The position numbers and the translations under genes were made by a program. Under the pieces are notes generated by a model. It saw only the letters and a program-made list of their open reading frames with translations, was not told the origin of the DNA and made no database searches. 64,000 nt of DNA from Cucumis sativus (Eukaryota > Streptophyta > Magnoliopsida > Cucurbitales > Cucurbitaceae): the NCBI RefSeq assembly GCF_000004075.3, contig NC_026657.2, positions 29,420,408-29,484,407 on the forward strand. The letters are read 5' to 3'. This document shows, in pieces, positions 25,560 to 38,544 of the stretch (positions are counted from its first letter, which is position 1; each line of letters starts with the position of its first letter).

Positions 25560-28167
25560 ATGGCGTCTCCAGTCACGTACTCTGCAATCGACGACAAAGA
25601 TTTCGACGATGCAGCTTTGTGGGCTGTAATTGACTCTGCTGCTGCAGCTGCAGCTTCTTCCTCCTCGTCCTCTAAACCTCGCAAGTCTCTAGCACTTAAT
25701 TGCATCAATAAATCAAACCCTTCTCCGCCGCCAAAATTCCCGAAAAGCCCTAAAACTCCATATCAGGCGCAGCGGAATTCTAGGGTTTTTATCGAGGGTG
25801 AAGTTGTGCATGAACCATGGGTGTTTCAACCTCCTCGGAAAATTGCAAAGACACGTGCATCGGAAGTGAGCGATAGCAGTCCTCTTGCGGTTGTCTGTAA
25901 CAACGCGTTACGGACTCCGCCTGCTCCGGTATATTTGTCTCCTGAAGCGTACTTGTCGCCGCAGATCGGTTCTGGTTCTGAAGGTTCTCCAGGTTGTAGT
26001 AGAAGTGGGGTGAACGCGGAAAGGGAAATGTCGAGGCATTGCCTATCTGGGCAGTTTCCTTCAGTCTCCCTCTTTAAGGAGTATCAAAATGCGGCAATGG
26101 CGGTATTTTCTAATTCCGTTTAGTTATGCCTTTAGTTTTCGTTTTCACATGATGCATTCCCTGCGAAAACCTAGCCTCTGTTTGAACAAATCTCAATTGA
26201 ACAGGAAACTCTGGTATAGCCCGAGAACAAAAGTTAGATACTTATAGAATTCATTGCTATCAGGAACATGTGTTTTGCGTTAGAATATACATTGTGGGAA
26301 TCAAGGATTAGCTCCCAAATCGTGGGAAATACAATTCAGATCAAGTCAAGGTCATTATCTCAATTAATTTATAATGTTGAGCGACAGTTTTATTGCTGTA
26401 GATTTTTCGAGTTTTAGTTAAAAGACAATAGAAAATGTTTTGCTCTCTCATTTGTCTCAGAGACTACGTTAAACCTTTTAAAGTATCGCATGTTACCATG
26501 TCTCAACAATTCAGATCAGATTTCTGTGAAATATTTCTAAGTCATCATTAGCTATTTTGAGTGAAAAAAATAGAAAAACGTACTGTGAGGACTGAAAAAG
26601 AACCTAAGCAAACCAAATCATGGTTTAATTAATGCTAAAATCCAATTTGATTTTTGCTAAGCCAACATGAAAATGCATTTTTTCCTTTCTTTTTTTTCAT
26701 ACCACTTTTAAGGTAGCTACCCGAATGGCATACTGTTAATATCTCTTATATTTCCATTCTAATACTCTAGCAGCTACATTTGCTTCTATGAATAGTTATA
26801 CTCTTAATAATCATACTTGTACATGCATTATGGGATTGATTTAAGTTCTGTGGTCATGTTACTATCTTCCTTTTTTTCGTATTGGCTAGTAAATTAAGCA
26901 ATCTGGCATGGGTTTTTTAGCTCTCATTATCACACGCTGAAGGCACACGTTTTTTTATGTTTATATATTTTGATTGGTACTTTCCTTTCTGAAATCTTGT
27001 AAATTGATTTATTTCTCTGTTTCCAAATATTATTTAAATCCTATATTCTTTGGCAATCCCAATATACAGATTTTAGAGAAATCAGACTTTACCATGATTG
27101 CCGGGAACCCTTTCATAAAAAAATCAGGTTGAGTAATGTATTCTATGCCTTCTCATTGCAAAATGGAGAAATAGATGTAACGGGGTAATTTGCTTTACAC
27201 AGGATGGAGGAAGATATCGTTTTATTTCAATCTCTCTTTTGAAATTAAGGACAAGACAATTGAATTTGATGAGAACCGCAATGTCCAGCGCGCTGAATTT
27301 GTTGTTCGAGCGTATATGCAGTATGTTCATGGATGGAACTTAATAACTTACCCATTTGTTTGTCTATTTGCTCTTTTTTTTTTCTGCAATGTTAAGCTGT
27401 TTACACGAGATATGATCTTATACTGAACTATGCCCTTAAATTCATTTTCTCAATGATAGAGGTGGTAGATTTTGTGATGGATGGGGCTCGTGTGAACGAC
27501 GCGAGAAGAGATTTGTAAAACCAAATCATGATGTTCCTAGCACAGCAGAAACCAGGGCAAAGAATAAGGCATGCCAGGTAAGTCACTAATTCTCACAACT
27601 GGCTTATCCAAATTTATTTTTCTAATAGTTGCTTAATTTTTTTGAATCCCCGAATGGAGAATTAGTTCATTGTACCTTTGCTTCGGTTTTAAATAGGTCA
27701 ATATTACAAAGCTTTAAGTTTAAGTATCACTAAATGTGCAAATTTTACTTTATCGGTTAGAGCATGTACATCAAATATCTTTTATATATTCCTAGTTAGT
27801 ACTTTTCTATTTTGTGGACCATAATGTCTAACATGCGAATTATCAATATCTCATATCTCATATCTATTAAGAAGGAAACACATTACAAGAGTTTTGAACA
27901 CTAGACCTCCTCCTATTCAGGGGAAAAAAGTCCTTACTCGTCTGTCGATTTTTCCATAATCTTTTCTACATATTCTCAACAGTTTCACTCACTCAGTATG
28001 TAGAATGAATCGAGTTGGATAAATTCTACAGTTTTCATGCTTATGCTAAATCCATTTCCGAGTAGAGTAGATGAGATTCTACTGTAAGCAATTACATATT
28101 TAAACATTTCCAGGACCTGCTTGGCATTGGAGAGTATCGACCTGGTGCATGCCAAGGGCAAAAGTAA
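25560..28167 (+). CDS. Nuclear-type protein with C-terminal single-strand-annealing-like domain (function unknown)
   Basis: Five exons (25560-26102, 27070-27127, 27203-27320, 27460-27577, 28114-28167; 891 nt, 296 aa), all with GT..AG borders and matching phase. The N-terminal ~165 residues are low-complexity and Ser/Pro-rich, with an acidic start (DDKDFDDAALWAVIDSAAA). The C-terminal ~110 residues form a compact domain: GNPFIKKSGWRKISFYFNLS, a strand-rich middle ending RAEFVVRAYMQGGRFCDGWG, then HDVPSTAETRAKNKACQDLL and GIGEYRPG. The pattern 'KSGWRK...A-TRAKN-A--DL-G' recalls a family seen in archaeal, bacterial and phage proteins, some tied to single-strand DNA annealing. That link is from memory. 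I do not recognise a named plant gene. The short extension of exon 1 past 26102 runs to a stop and is taken as intron. Confidence 0.75.
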
Positions 28168-29866
28168 AGACTTCCCAGATTTATCCCCTAATCTAACTTG
28201 TATTGTAAGGAGTTAGATGATAGCAATCTTTAACAACAACAACAACAAACATAATTACTACAAAAGTTCATTGAATGTAAGTTGTAACCAAACTGAGATC
28301 TCAAGGAACAGAAGTTAGTAATGGAGAAACACCATCTACCAGAGAGAAGTTCATGGGTTATTGTAATGTTGTAGGCATTTCCTTATATTTGGTAAAACTT
28401 TCATATCTTTTTATAGAAAGTGATTTAGATGGTTTGGTTATACTTTTTCTTAATGTACTGGCATTGCAATATGTAATAATATATGATCTTAGGTCCCACT
28501 GCCCCAGTTTGGAGGATCTTTTGGGTTGTTGAGAAGTCACAATTTCTTGGATGCCTGGTATGGGCACTTTATCATTATTATTTCTCAGTTGGTGGAGGTC
28601 ATTGGTTTACTATTTCATGGCCCAATTTTATTAATGGATCTCACAAGATAGTTGGATATTCTAGAAAATGCAAACTTTTAGGAGCTTTTTTATAATCTAG
28701 CCTAAAATTAAAGAAAAATGTTAATTTCAACATAGAAATAATTAAGATTTATACTTTTTTATTAAGATGTTATAGGTTTGAAACTACACAGAATAGTATT
28801 TTTTTTTTCCATATTAGGCTAAATATACATTACTCTTTTTTATTTAAAGTCCACTGCTTTTATTCTTTCATATAGGACATTATTTGTCTTTTTCATTTTC
28901 AATAACTATTAATATATTTTGATATAAAATATGCAAGTTGAAAGTAATCTATGCTCTAATTTTAGATACAAAGGAAAAGAATATTTAGTAAACTTTTCAT
29001 TTACTTCATATCTAAATAATTAGGTTGCCTTGTAAATGAGATTTTATTACAATTTACAATTGAAATTTTTTACCTTCCAAACGTAAACTTGTTTAAGAGT
29101 ATATGAGAAGAACTAGTGAAGTTTCACGTAATTGTCAAAATGACCTAACTTTTCATACTAGTAGATTATGTATAAATTACAATGGATGGTAATAGGAGGA
29201 TTTACATACAATTTAATATAAAAAAGTTAGTAATATATGGGTCTGTTTAGGACATAGATTCTAATCTAAAACTGTTGGTTAGAAGAGATATTTTTGGTAA
29301 TAGAAATTTAGAATGGGTGTTGATGAACAACAAAATGACAGCAATAAACCCTGGAGAAAAAACGGAAGAAGAATAGGAGGGAAGGGTATAAGAGTAATTG
29401 AAGTAAGAAGAAAAGAGAATTTGGTAGTTTCCTTCTATTCCTCTGGCCCTCCATTGATCGTTAGTCCACCTTCAAATCGTATGTCAGTACGAAATTATTC
29501 TCTCACGTCCTTTCCCTCCACCACCTTCCATGTCTGCTCCTCCACACAAAACTGCATTTCTTCACACTTCAAATATTCACTCAACCTGCTTCTTCCACCG
29601 CCAAATGCCAATTCCCGTCGTTTTTCACAGCCAGTTTTGCAGTACATTATTGTTTTCTCTCAATAATTCCTGCCTATTTTATCCTGGTTTCTTCCTTGTC
29701 CATTCTTGTTCGTCGATTTCTTCCGTTTAATTATTGCTCCTTCCTCCTCCTCAATTCTATTACGGTGTCATCGGATTTGACTCGTCGTCGTACCTCTGCA
29801 ACTCTGAATTAATCTCTTCCTCTTTCTTCTGCTTCATTATTGCACTTGATGCTTCCAGATTCAACT
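28168..29866. other. Intergenic and leader
   Basis: AT-rich up to about 29300. From 29310 a GC-richer, pyrimidine-rich stretch is probably promoter and leader of the next gene. The open frame at 29313-29666 has no family support. Confidence 0.45.
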
Positions 29867-31439
29867 ATGGCTCAGCAGGTACCTATCTCTCTCTGATTTT
29901 TTTTTAGTGTTTAATTTTTCCGTAATTTTGCGTTTGATTTCCGAATTTAGGAAGATGGATGGCCATTAGGCTTGAGGGTTATGAACGCCAGAGTTGGTGG
30001 GGTGGCGGGAAATCATGATCTCTCTGCTTCGGTTTCTTTCAATACTTTGCGTACTCATTCTCCTAGTTCCTTCACTGATTCTTCCTCAGATCTTGACACA
30101 GAGGTTTGTTACTTCCATTTTTTTCTTCTTCTTCTTCTTCTGTATAACTGTATGCTTGGGATTGGAGAGGCTGGAAATTTAGTACATTAAGCAAATACAG
30201 TGCTTTGGGTTGTGTCATAATTAGGACTGCTTTTCATAGTCTTGTTCTTCTGAAAGTGATTGAGTTGAAGTAGTTGCAGCCTTGCATGTTGCCCTTTTTC
30301 AAAACGTTTCTTGATTTTCTTTAGAGCTTTCGTTAGGCCGCCTTTCTAAGAGTTTAAAAGAGTGATATAGTAATTTGAATTGAAATTGTTGTTGGTTAGT
30401 GAGTTCTTTTTCTTCTTACCTTCCCTCTCCTTCTCACCATTTACTTTCGCTTCTTATTTGTCGCTCTTGTGTCCTATCACAATAAGCGCTGAATTGAAAG
30501 TTCAGCCATAAAATGTGAGTGAGGGGAAATAGCAAAATCAAGAGGAAATATGGGTATTGGGTAGTGAGAGCTAAAAAATTAAGTTAAAATATCATTTTGA
30601 TTTAATGTATTTTTTGAAGTTTGATCAAATTTAGTCCATATACTTAAAATTGTCTAATTTTAGTTTCTTAGTTTCTATCAATCTTAAATTGATTATTTTT
30701 CTCAAAAAAAAAAAATTTATCCATTACATTTTTACTTCGAATATTCATATATTGTATTTTTCTGCATGAAAAACTAATTTCGGTAAGAATTAACTTTGGA
30801 CGAAAATGATGTTTTAACTCTGATGTTAGAATTTTTTTTTTTTTTTTTTTTTAGAAATCGATTCAAATTTCATATTTTCAGTTTGGTCTTAAAATATTCG
30901 AAGGCTTTTGGTATGGTATTTTTTTTGTCTCTGTTTTTGCTAAATTCCATCAGGTAAATGATTTTTAGTCAACTGGATCATTCTACCCTGACAAGAGCAT
31001 CACGCTAGGGAGTCTCATTGGCGTCTCTAGCATTCTTGAGCTATCACGAAGATCAACAAAAGGAAACAAAGTGGAAATACTCGAAGATAAGAAAAAGTAC
31101 AAGTCCAAGCCAGGGTTGTTTTCATTGTCTTTATGCATTAAACTCCGTCCTGATGCTGTCAGCTTCAGCAGCTCTCCTTCACTTCAACACTCGCTTGAAG
31201 CAGAAAGAAAAGCTACAAGAAATCGCAGGAATCACAATCCGACCCTTTACGGACCCAATGATTACTCACCTGTTCCTGGAGCAAACTCTTTGTTTTCCAG
31301 TGATCAAGTTGATCCTGTATCTTTTGAACAGGCGGGCGAAGAAGAAAGCAGAAGATCAGATGGAGAACTTGTTCGAAATGGTAACAGTCAGGGGATTCCT
31401 CTACTCTTTTCATGTCTATATTGCCAACTGATTAAATAA
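29867..31439 (+). CDS. Conserved plant protein of unknown function (At3g17950-like)
   Basis: Exons 29867-29878, 29951-30103 and 30969-31439 give 211 aa. The first exon codes only MAQQ. Then come EDGWPLGLRVMNARVG, a Ser/Thr-rich SVSFNTLRTHSPSSFTDSSSDLDTE, and the most conserved block, KSITLGSLIGVSSILELSRR, across the start of exon 3. The tail is basic and polar and ends GIPLLFSCLYCQLIK. I recall the same order of blocks in an Arabidopsis protein of unknown function, At3g17950. There is no signal peptide, transmembrane segment or catalytic motif that I can name. The 865-base intron 2 contains a long poly-T run (about 30832-30852). The frame-shifted open frame at 31018-31431 overlaps and is not used. 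Confidence 0.75.
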
Positions 31440-31931
31440 TTCTCTCTTTGATTTGCTACATTAACATTTGAATGCAACTTGTTCTTCATAAAAAATGATG
31501 CATTTCAAATGTTATATGGTCATTTCTTTCATTCTACCATTTCATTTGTAGGAGACTTACTTGTAATAATCATCATCCAGCCATTGTGTTTGGGTCAGAT
31601 AAGTTAGTGAACCACATTGATCGATCCATAAAACCATAACCAGTAAGTTGTAACTTGGTTAGCCTTTTAATATCTGTTAGCATATGATAGAAGAAAAAAC
31701 TTCAAATGCTCGTATAGATGTGCTATATTTGATAGTAAATAACCGACAATGATAACTCTGAGCAAACAAACCTTATCGAACGTTTGCTCACATTGAACTG
31801 GATATATCCAGATGATAACAGATGCTCAATAGGTGAAGTAAAGATCATAGACCCAGATGGAGCTTACTCTGTTTTCAAGTGAACCCGAGGTTGCCGTATC
31901 CGCTGGATCATCTCTCTGATAATGGCCATTT
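31440..31931. other. Intergenic between convergent genes
   Basis: Two genes end into this ~490-base stretch. It probably holds both 3' UTRs. Nothing else seen. Confidence 0.5.
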
Positions 31932-34359
31932 TTAAGGCTTGATACACGTCCCTGCATTTTGTTCGCTGAACTTCCCAAACAGGGCAGATAAGCTCTTCAA
32001 GCTGTTGTTTTCTTCATTAAAATTTGAAGTTCGCAATCCCTTCAGTTTCAAGGGGGAAATTTCTTGGTCTACACTGTCATTATTATTCTTCACCTCAGCA
32101 ACGAGAAGCTTAGAGATGCTGCTTCTGCAAAAGGGGCAAACAGGGGCTGTTGGACAAGCTGTTGTTGGATTAGGCTTCTTGTGGCAGCACAAAGATAATG
32201 TGCAATGAGCGCACATTCTATGGCCACAGGGTTGGGCTTCAATATTGCACATCTGTTCAAAGCATATGCAGCACAAATCCGTGTCGCTTGCCTGTTCAGA
32301 AGAATTTCCACAAGTAATATAAGAATGATGCATACAGAATTGAGGAGTAATAGTCTCAATCTAATTAACTACTGAAATTGAAATGCAAAGTAACATAGAA
32401 CCATCCCAAAGAGTAAAACTAGAACACTTGAAAAGGAAATCCCAACAGTTTAAGCACACTCATTACTTATTTACTAGTGGAAGTTATTTTAACAAAAAAC
32501 TGAAATGAACAGTGTGGATGTATTACCTCAGATGCTAAGTCATTGTCGACATAAGCATCAATGTCAACATCAGCTTCCAAAGGACATTGAGATGTGATGA
32601 ATGTTTCCTTCAATATAGCCTTCTCTCTCTCCATGTTTGCATCCATTAAAGCCTTTTCTAGCAAAACTTTTGCATCTGGATCTAGCTTAATTATTAATTT
32701 CAAAGGTGAAGGCCAGATGAGGGGTTCTGGTGATGAAGGATTCAACAAAGCTGCACAAGTTTGATGCTTATGCTTTAAAGCAACCGTAAATGGTATTCTC
32801 CTGCAAATGGCCAAGCTCATCCCTTGAGAAAACTTTATTAGGAGGTTTAATGTTTACTTTTAAACGGTGATTGCTATAAAGGAAGCATGGAAATAACTTG
32901 ATTACATAGTTGCCGAAGGCTTCTATTGATAATGAATGGAGAAGCAACAATATCAGGAAAAGAAAGTCTAGATGTCTGATATTTTCAATCCTACATGATC
33001 ACAGAGTTTAAATAGTTAAATCAAGACATCCTCAATCTTCAGTAACGTCTTGATCTTTTTTTCATCACACAACTCTGATTTTTTTAGCTAGCATTTGCGT
33101 TCTTACAAGGGCATCTGTTCACAAGTGGATTGTGGTATTTATGAATTCGAGAATTTGATAACGACATTAATTGAAGTAATCACGAATCTTTCTTGAAGCT
33201 TACCCATATGAATCAAACTGAAATCTGTCAGCACCCCAAGCAAGCAATTCTCGAACACACTCCAATGAACCACCACGGGCTGCTAAATGAAGCGGCGAAC
33301 TACCTGCACAACTGCACAATACATTCACAATATAGTTTCTCCATCAGAAACAACAAACCACTATTCTTTGGCTAAGATCAAAATTAAAAAATGGAAGAAC
33401 ATTCTTCATACCTGCAAGTTGATACAGAAACAAGAGCACCATTGTTAAGAAGCATACGAACACACTCAAGTTGGCTCTGCCTGGATGCTAGATGCAATGG
33501 AGTTGAGCCATCTCCATCTCTAACGTTCACAAATCTTGCAAAACCCCTTCCATTTTCATTCAATCCAAATAAGAAAAAATCATCATATGAAGGCGACACT
33601 CAAAATGGAATGAGGCAAGAAGAAGAAGAAGAAATCATCTAACCAAGAGTCGGACACAGGGGTGGAATGGGCAGCAGAAAGAATCGCTTGCAGACAATCT
33701 GAATGTCCATAAAAAGATGCGTAATGCAAGCAGGTTCTTCGATGTATAGAATCGAACATCAATATCTACAGAAAATAAATAGACACCGTTAAGAAAATTT
33801 TGATCCAAAACTAGAAACAGAGGCGAGAATCGTCCAAATCGGAATGCGCACATTAGCTCCTGCTTCGATCAGCCTTTGAACACAAGCTATTCTCCCGCTC
33901 ATTGCAGCCAGCATCAGAGGAGTCTAAGTCAACCGAAAAAACAAACCGATTCAATGAAAAGAACAATCGAACTACCAAGGAGTTCAAAAATCAAAACACA
34001 CATTCAATTAAACGAATAGAAAACCTGATTATGCCGATTGAGAATATCAGGATTCACATTCCGGTCCAAGAGCATCGAAAGAATCTAAATCAAGAAATAC
34101 ACAACTAAAAACTCAAGATGCCACATAAAAAAAGAAACAGAGATCAAGAGTTCGTTGAACTTAAACTATAACTCACATCGATGTGTCCATTGGCAGCCGC
34201 AGCATGTAGAGGCGTTGATCTTTGATGGTTAATGGTGTGGTATAAGACAGATGGATCATTGTCCACCATAGCTCGAACAACATCCACATCTCCATTATGC
34301 AGAGCTCTGAAGAATAATCCAGTTTCATGGCTGTGTGTACAGCTCAGGCCCTGACCCAT
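31932..34359 (-). CDS. XBAT31: Ankyrin-repeat RING E3 ubiquitin ligase, XBAT31-like (XB3 family)
   Basis: Eight exons (34359-34177, 34084-34025, 33923-33852, 33765-33644, 33546-33412, 33311-33204, 32800-32527, 32291-31932) give 437 aa. XB3-family ligases carry ankyrin repeats for substrate binding and a RING for E2 binding. Five or six repeats span ~10-235 (STPLHAAAANGHID, QTPLMLAAMSGRI, RTCLHYASFYGH, STPLHLASRQSQ, SSPLHLAARGG). The block WPSPLKLI follows, then the RING (~318-375): CCICFEQMC, CGHRMCAHC, then a long loop and CPFC. The loop has CHKKPNPTT as in XBAT31. The start MGQGLSC fits N-myristoylation at Gly2 with a possible palmitoylated Cys7. An earlier in-frame Met at 34395 lies across a leader-intron acceptor, so it was not used. 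Confidence 0.93.
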
Positions 34360-34382
34360 CGCCTCACCCCTCCCTCGGCAAC

Positions 34383-36690
34383 CTGAAATCAACAAACGCG
34401 TCGTTGATTGAACATGGAGAGGAGCTCAAGAAGAAGCTCACTCAGAGTCACCGGGGTAGGCTTCAATGGAAGCCGTAGAAAGAAGAAGAAGATGAGTGGG
34501 GATGGTGAATTGGAAGAGAGCGATATTTGATGGAATTGAATTTGTATTGAAATGGCCTCGGAATTTGAACCTGCCCGCCAAAGGAGCGGGCAACTTCGTT
34601 GTGTGGGTAATATGGGAATACTCCCTTTTTTCTTTCTTTCTTTTTCCTTTTTGAAGAATTGGCTTCATTGTCCGATATTTTGAGCAATTTGTATTATTTT
34701 ATGTTATCTCCTCATCCCCATGCATTATATGATTTTGCTGTCCCTTTCACAATTTCCTTCAACTCTTATTATTTTATTTCAAATCAATTCACCTTTCTTC
34801 TCAAATTAAATTTTATTTCCGTTCCTAAACTTTATATTTGGTGTCGTTTTTTTTTATATCTATAGCTTATGATATTCGTTCGAATTTGTATATTTTAGTT
34901 CTTATCGTTAATTTTAATTGACTTTCTAACTAAATGATGGGTAACTTGTATGTTTGAGTGATTAGCTACGAAATAAGATAATAACTCTTAATAATTCAAG
35001 GTTTTAGTTTTTAATTAAATGTTGTATGATAAAGGATAATTCAAAAAGTAATTATCTTCGACATTTTGATATTCTACTTCGTTTTCTCAACTTACATGCT
35101 ATAGATGCAATTCATTCACACAAAATCATGTTGATTACCGCTAAACTAAACTTAATTGAAAAAAAAAACTTTTAAATTTTATATTTTAATCGTATATTGA
35201 GCGGAGTCTTGAAGAGTATGTTGTTAAATTATAACTTCGATTTTGTTTCAATTAACTATTATCTTGTTAATTGTTTGATCCTTTTGTGAATTTAATAACT
35301 TTCTCGAAACCAAACAGTGAATGAGATAACAACTCCACTCTTCCATTAACTACTTGCCAATTTAAACACGACTTAAATGAGATCTAGAAAAAAGTGTTTT
35401 GTAAAATTTATAACAAAGATGTCCGATATACTGAGATGTTGTACATTTATACACAATGACACTTCTTATCTTACCATAACAAATATTCAAAGTAAAAAAA
35501 TGAAAATGTGTTCCTTTACAACAATAATATTCAAATTCCTTACTTTAGCATATACACAACGACTTGATGGAATTTATAAAGAAGTTTTATTGTCTCAAAA
35601 GAATACATAGTTTAAAATTTTCAAAACCAATGATTTTATTCAACCTTTTTCTTCGTCCAATGGAAGGTGCACCGCTATTGTTAATTGCATAAATACAACT
35701 CATACTTAATGCTTAATTAAATGCACTTAGAAGGTCTTAATTAGCTAATTTATTTAAATTTCTTCTTAAAAAAGAAGAAAAAAAAACACAATTTAATTTT
35801 CCACCGATTTTCTTTTGTTAAATTTCAAAAAGGAAATAGTAAGACGTGGGTTTAATTATAATGATGCCTTTGTTTTTGGGGACAAAAGACTGTTGTACGT
35901 TAGACCAATTTCCCCCATTTTAGCCATCAACCTTCCTTCTTCACCTCTTTCCCTTTTCAGAAACTCTTTCAATCATTCGTCAATTGCTTACGCCTCTAAA
36001 AGTATAAAGCAACCCACGGCCGCACAGTGTAGATTCTCCAATTATTTGCAAAACTTTCCTTAATGGGCTATCTTTCTCATTTCAGCCCAACACCACCTTC
36101 CTTACTGGGCCCCAGGCCCATTCCAGCGGTACACCCCTCCCGTCCCAAATACAACAATTAGATTAGCAATATTTTAAGAAAATGAAAAACATATAGTAAA
36201 ATGCAATTACCTATCTTTTAATCATTTTTCTAGAGAAGAAAAAGTTTAACAATCCAAATGTTTTGAAAGGCTAGATTTCTCAAGCTTTAAAAAGATTTTG
36301 TACTGCCAAAGAAAATCATCACAAAATATTTAAGAGGTTTTAATTAAATTAAAATGAATTTATTATATATAATTACTTAGAAAAAACAACAATAAAAACA
36401 AATATATATATATATATATAAAAGGACCAAGAGTGATCTTCGGTCGGTCGAAGTTGGTATTTTGAAAAAACCGATTCCAAACGGACTCTGAACTCAATGA
36501 GTAATAGTCGGCTGGATTGGTTTAACAGTTAATAATACTTTTTAAAAATTTTTAATTTGAAACTTTTGAAACCAATCCCTCCCGATTGCTGATCGATTGG
36601 CTTAGTTTTTCGGTCTATCATGTTTACTTGGTAAAACAGTAAAAATTAATTCTTAATAAAGTTAACTCCTGGGCAATTTTTTTCAACAGC
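34383..36690. other. Intergenic upstream of XBAT31 and of tRNA-Arg
   Basis: A leader-intron acceptor for XBAT31 lies at 34382/34383. GC-richer text at 35860-36150 with GGGCC/GGCCC site II-like motifs looks promoter-like. An (AT)n run lies at about 36400-36420. No gene seen. Confidence 0.45.
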
Positions 36691-36763
36691 GACTCCATGG
36701 CCCAATGGATAAGGCGCTGGTCTACGGAACCAGAGATTCTGGGTTCGATCCCCAGTGGAGTCG
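36691..36763 (+). tRNA. tRNA-Arg (ACG)
   Basis: 73 nt. The acceptor GACTCCA pairs with TGGAGTC plus G. The anticodon arm CTGGT-CTACGGA-ACCAG gives anticodon ACG. B box GGGTTCGATCC. A CAA motif just upstream (ttcaacagc). Confidence 0.97.
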
Positions 36764-36772
36764 TTTCTGTCA

Positions 36773-36781
36773 TTTTTTTTT
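36773..36781 (+). terminator. Pol III terminator of tRNA-Arg
   Basis: Nine T residues ten bases after the tRNA end. Confidence 0.8.
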
Positions 36782-36973
36782 GCCTTATAGCGTGGGCCAC
36801 GGTATGGATGTAATGGGCTTTGCCTCTTAAGCCCACTTGTCAACCAATAATGACTAACCACGTTTGCACTCCTGAAAGGTAATCGGCAAATAGCGGGAAC
36901 GCTCCCCCTAGTTTATTTCCAAATGCTTGAAATCTCGCGCGTTTCTTCCTCCTCTCCATTTCTCCGATCAACT

Positions 36974-38451
36974 ATGGCTTCAACATCTTCTGGTATCTAC
37001 ATTGTCAATATCATTATCTTCACAACTATGTTCATCCATTTTGTTGTGTTTACGAATGTTATCTTCAGCAACTGCCATGTAATGGATCGAATTCAGTTCA
37101 CTAATTTAGGTTGGTTAATTTATATGATTACTGCGTTTTGGGAATTCGAACACCAGAGGTATCTAAACTTCGTTACTGATTGAGTAGAAGTCTAATTCCG
37201 CTTTAACTTTTCTTTTATTATTGAAACCAGCCAGCCGATGTTTTGAGTTTTACTGATGCATGATTACAAACTGAAATTCTCGATGATCTCTGCCCCGATC
37301 TGCGGCTGTAAATTATTTGAGCGTACTTTTACTAATTGGAGATGATTTAATTTGTTTGAAATAAATCAATAAGGATTTTGAATCAACGCATTTTTTGGTT
37401 CTTGAATTTTGATTTCTGTGTACTTAAGACACAATTCTACCTGCCGAATGTGCAACAGTAATCTAATCGATTGTTCTGTTTCGATATGGTTCTATTTGAT
37501 AGATTTCGACGTACCACAGCCTTTTCATCCTTAAACCTTGATTCTCCTTATATTGAAAGGGAACAGACTGAAACGATACGAGTGGTTTTTGATTGTGGAA
37601 GCGTGTGTCATCAACCTTATATTCGGCAGTGCCTACATCCACTGTCAAAGGAGCGACACCAAGATTCTTTATCGACGACCAGTCTGACGAATTTTACAAG
37701 CTACAATATGGAAAAAGATATAGTAAGTTGGCCGTTTAAACTTGGCAGAAACCAGTTCTAATGGCTTTAAAAAACGTCTCTGTTTCTTCTTATTGCAAAA
37801 CCGTTTTGACGAATTTTCAAGAATCTTATCAAATCCAAATTTCCATGACAAATATCAGTTCTGAATTGGCCGGTGTTTTTCCTTACTCTACAGGAAAAAT
37901 GTTGTTCTATGTTACGTTATTAGCTCCCTAAACTGTTATTTCCAGCAATGCATTCAGGATTTAGTTACCGGAGAATGTTAAGTATTCGGGATATAAAGTC
38001 GGTGTCTTCGGCGCCAAACATTTTTTCAGGTAGGCAGCTTACACTGCAGTTTCCACATTCTGGTAAGCAGGGATAGCCTCTGCATCTGCACGCCTGATAA
38101 TTATACAACTGTTAACTACTGTTTATATACCAGCTTCTAGCACTAACAGTGTCTGTCCGTATACTTCCTATAATGTTCTGATCATCCGTTTCTTATTTGG
38201 TTCCAGTCAATATGATTCGAAGAGGTGCATTTATCAAAAACCAGATCTAACCAGTTTGGTGTTGCAGCGTTGTGACCATTATTTGTGCTTGACGTGTCAG
38301 GTACATTCTATTCTTGTCTTTTAGCAAGTGTTGTTTAAATGTATGGGGCTGGTCAGGCAGACTTGTATCGTGGTTTAGACGGAAGAGTGTATGACTTGAC
38401 CTTCATTCTCAGTTTGCAGTTAGAGGAAGAGCTAGGAAGGACAATTTAGGG
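36974..38451 (+). other. Unrecognised exon-bearing locus (gene or decayed gene)
   Basis: Exon-like blocks with GT..AG borders: 36974-36992 (start MASTSS), 37630-37722 (VPTSTVKGATPRFFIDDQ then SDEFYKLQYGKRY), 37965-38029 (LPENVKYSGYKVGVFGAKHF), 38207-38300 (QYDSKRCIYQKPDL then LVLQRCDHYLCLTC) and 38413-38451 (FAVRGRARKDNLG). Blocks 1-2 join in phase. Blocks 3-5 join in phase. I cannot join 2 to 3 in phase, and no 3' end was found. That means a missed exon, alternative borders or a decayed gene. I do not recognise the family. The CX2H-like spacing in block 4 hints at metal binding, nothing more. Confidence 0.35.
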
Positions 38452-38544
38452 GTAACCTTCTATCTATTAGTCCACAATTTTCTTGTCTTAATATGCTGAA
38501 TAAAGTGTTTTAAATCAATTCAGGGGAATAATTTTTTTTTGAAG

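Noticed and set aside
29313-29666. 117-residue open frame on +
   Set aside because: Low-complexity, no family match, and it lies in the likely promoter/leader of the following gene.
31018-31431. 137-residue open frame on +
   Set aside because: Overlaps exon 3 of the At3g17950-like gene in another frame; the used frame has the conserved blocks.
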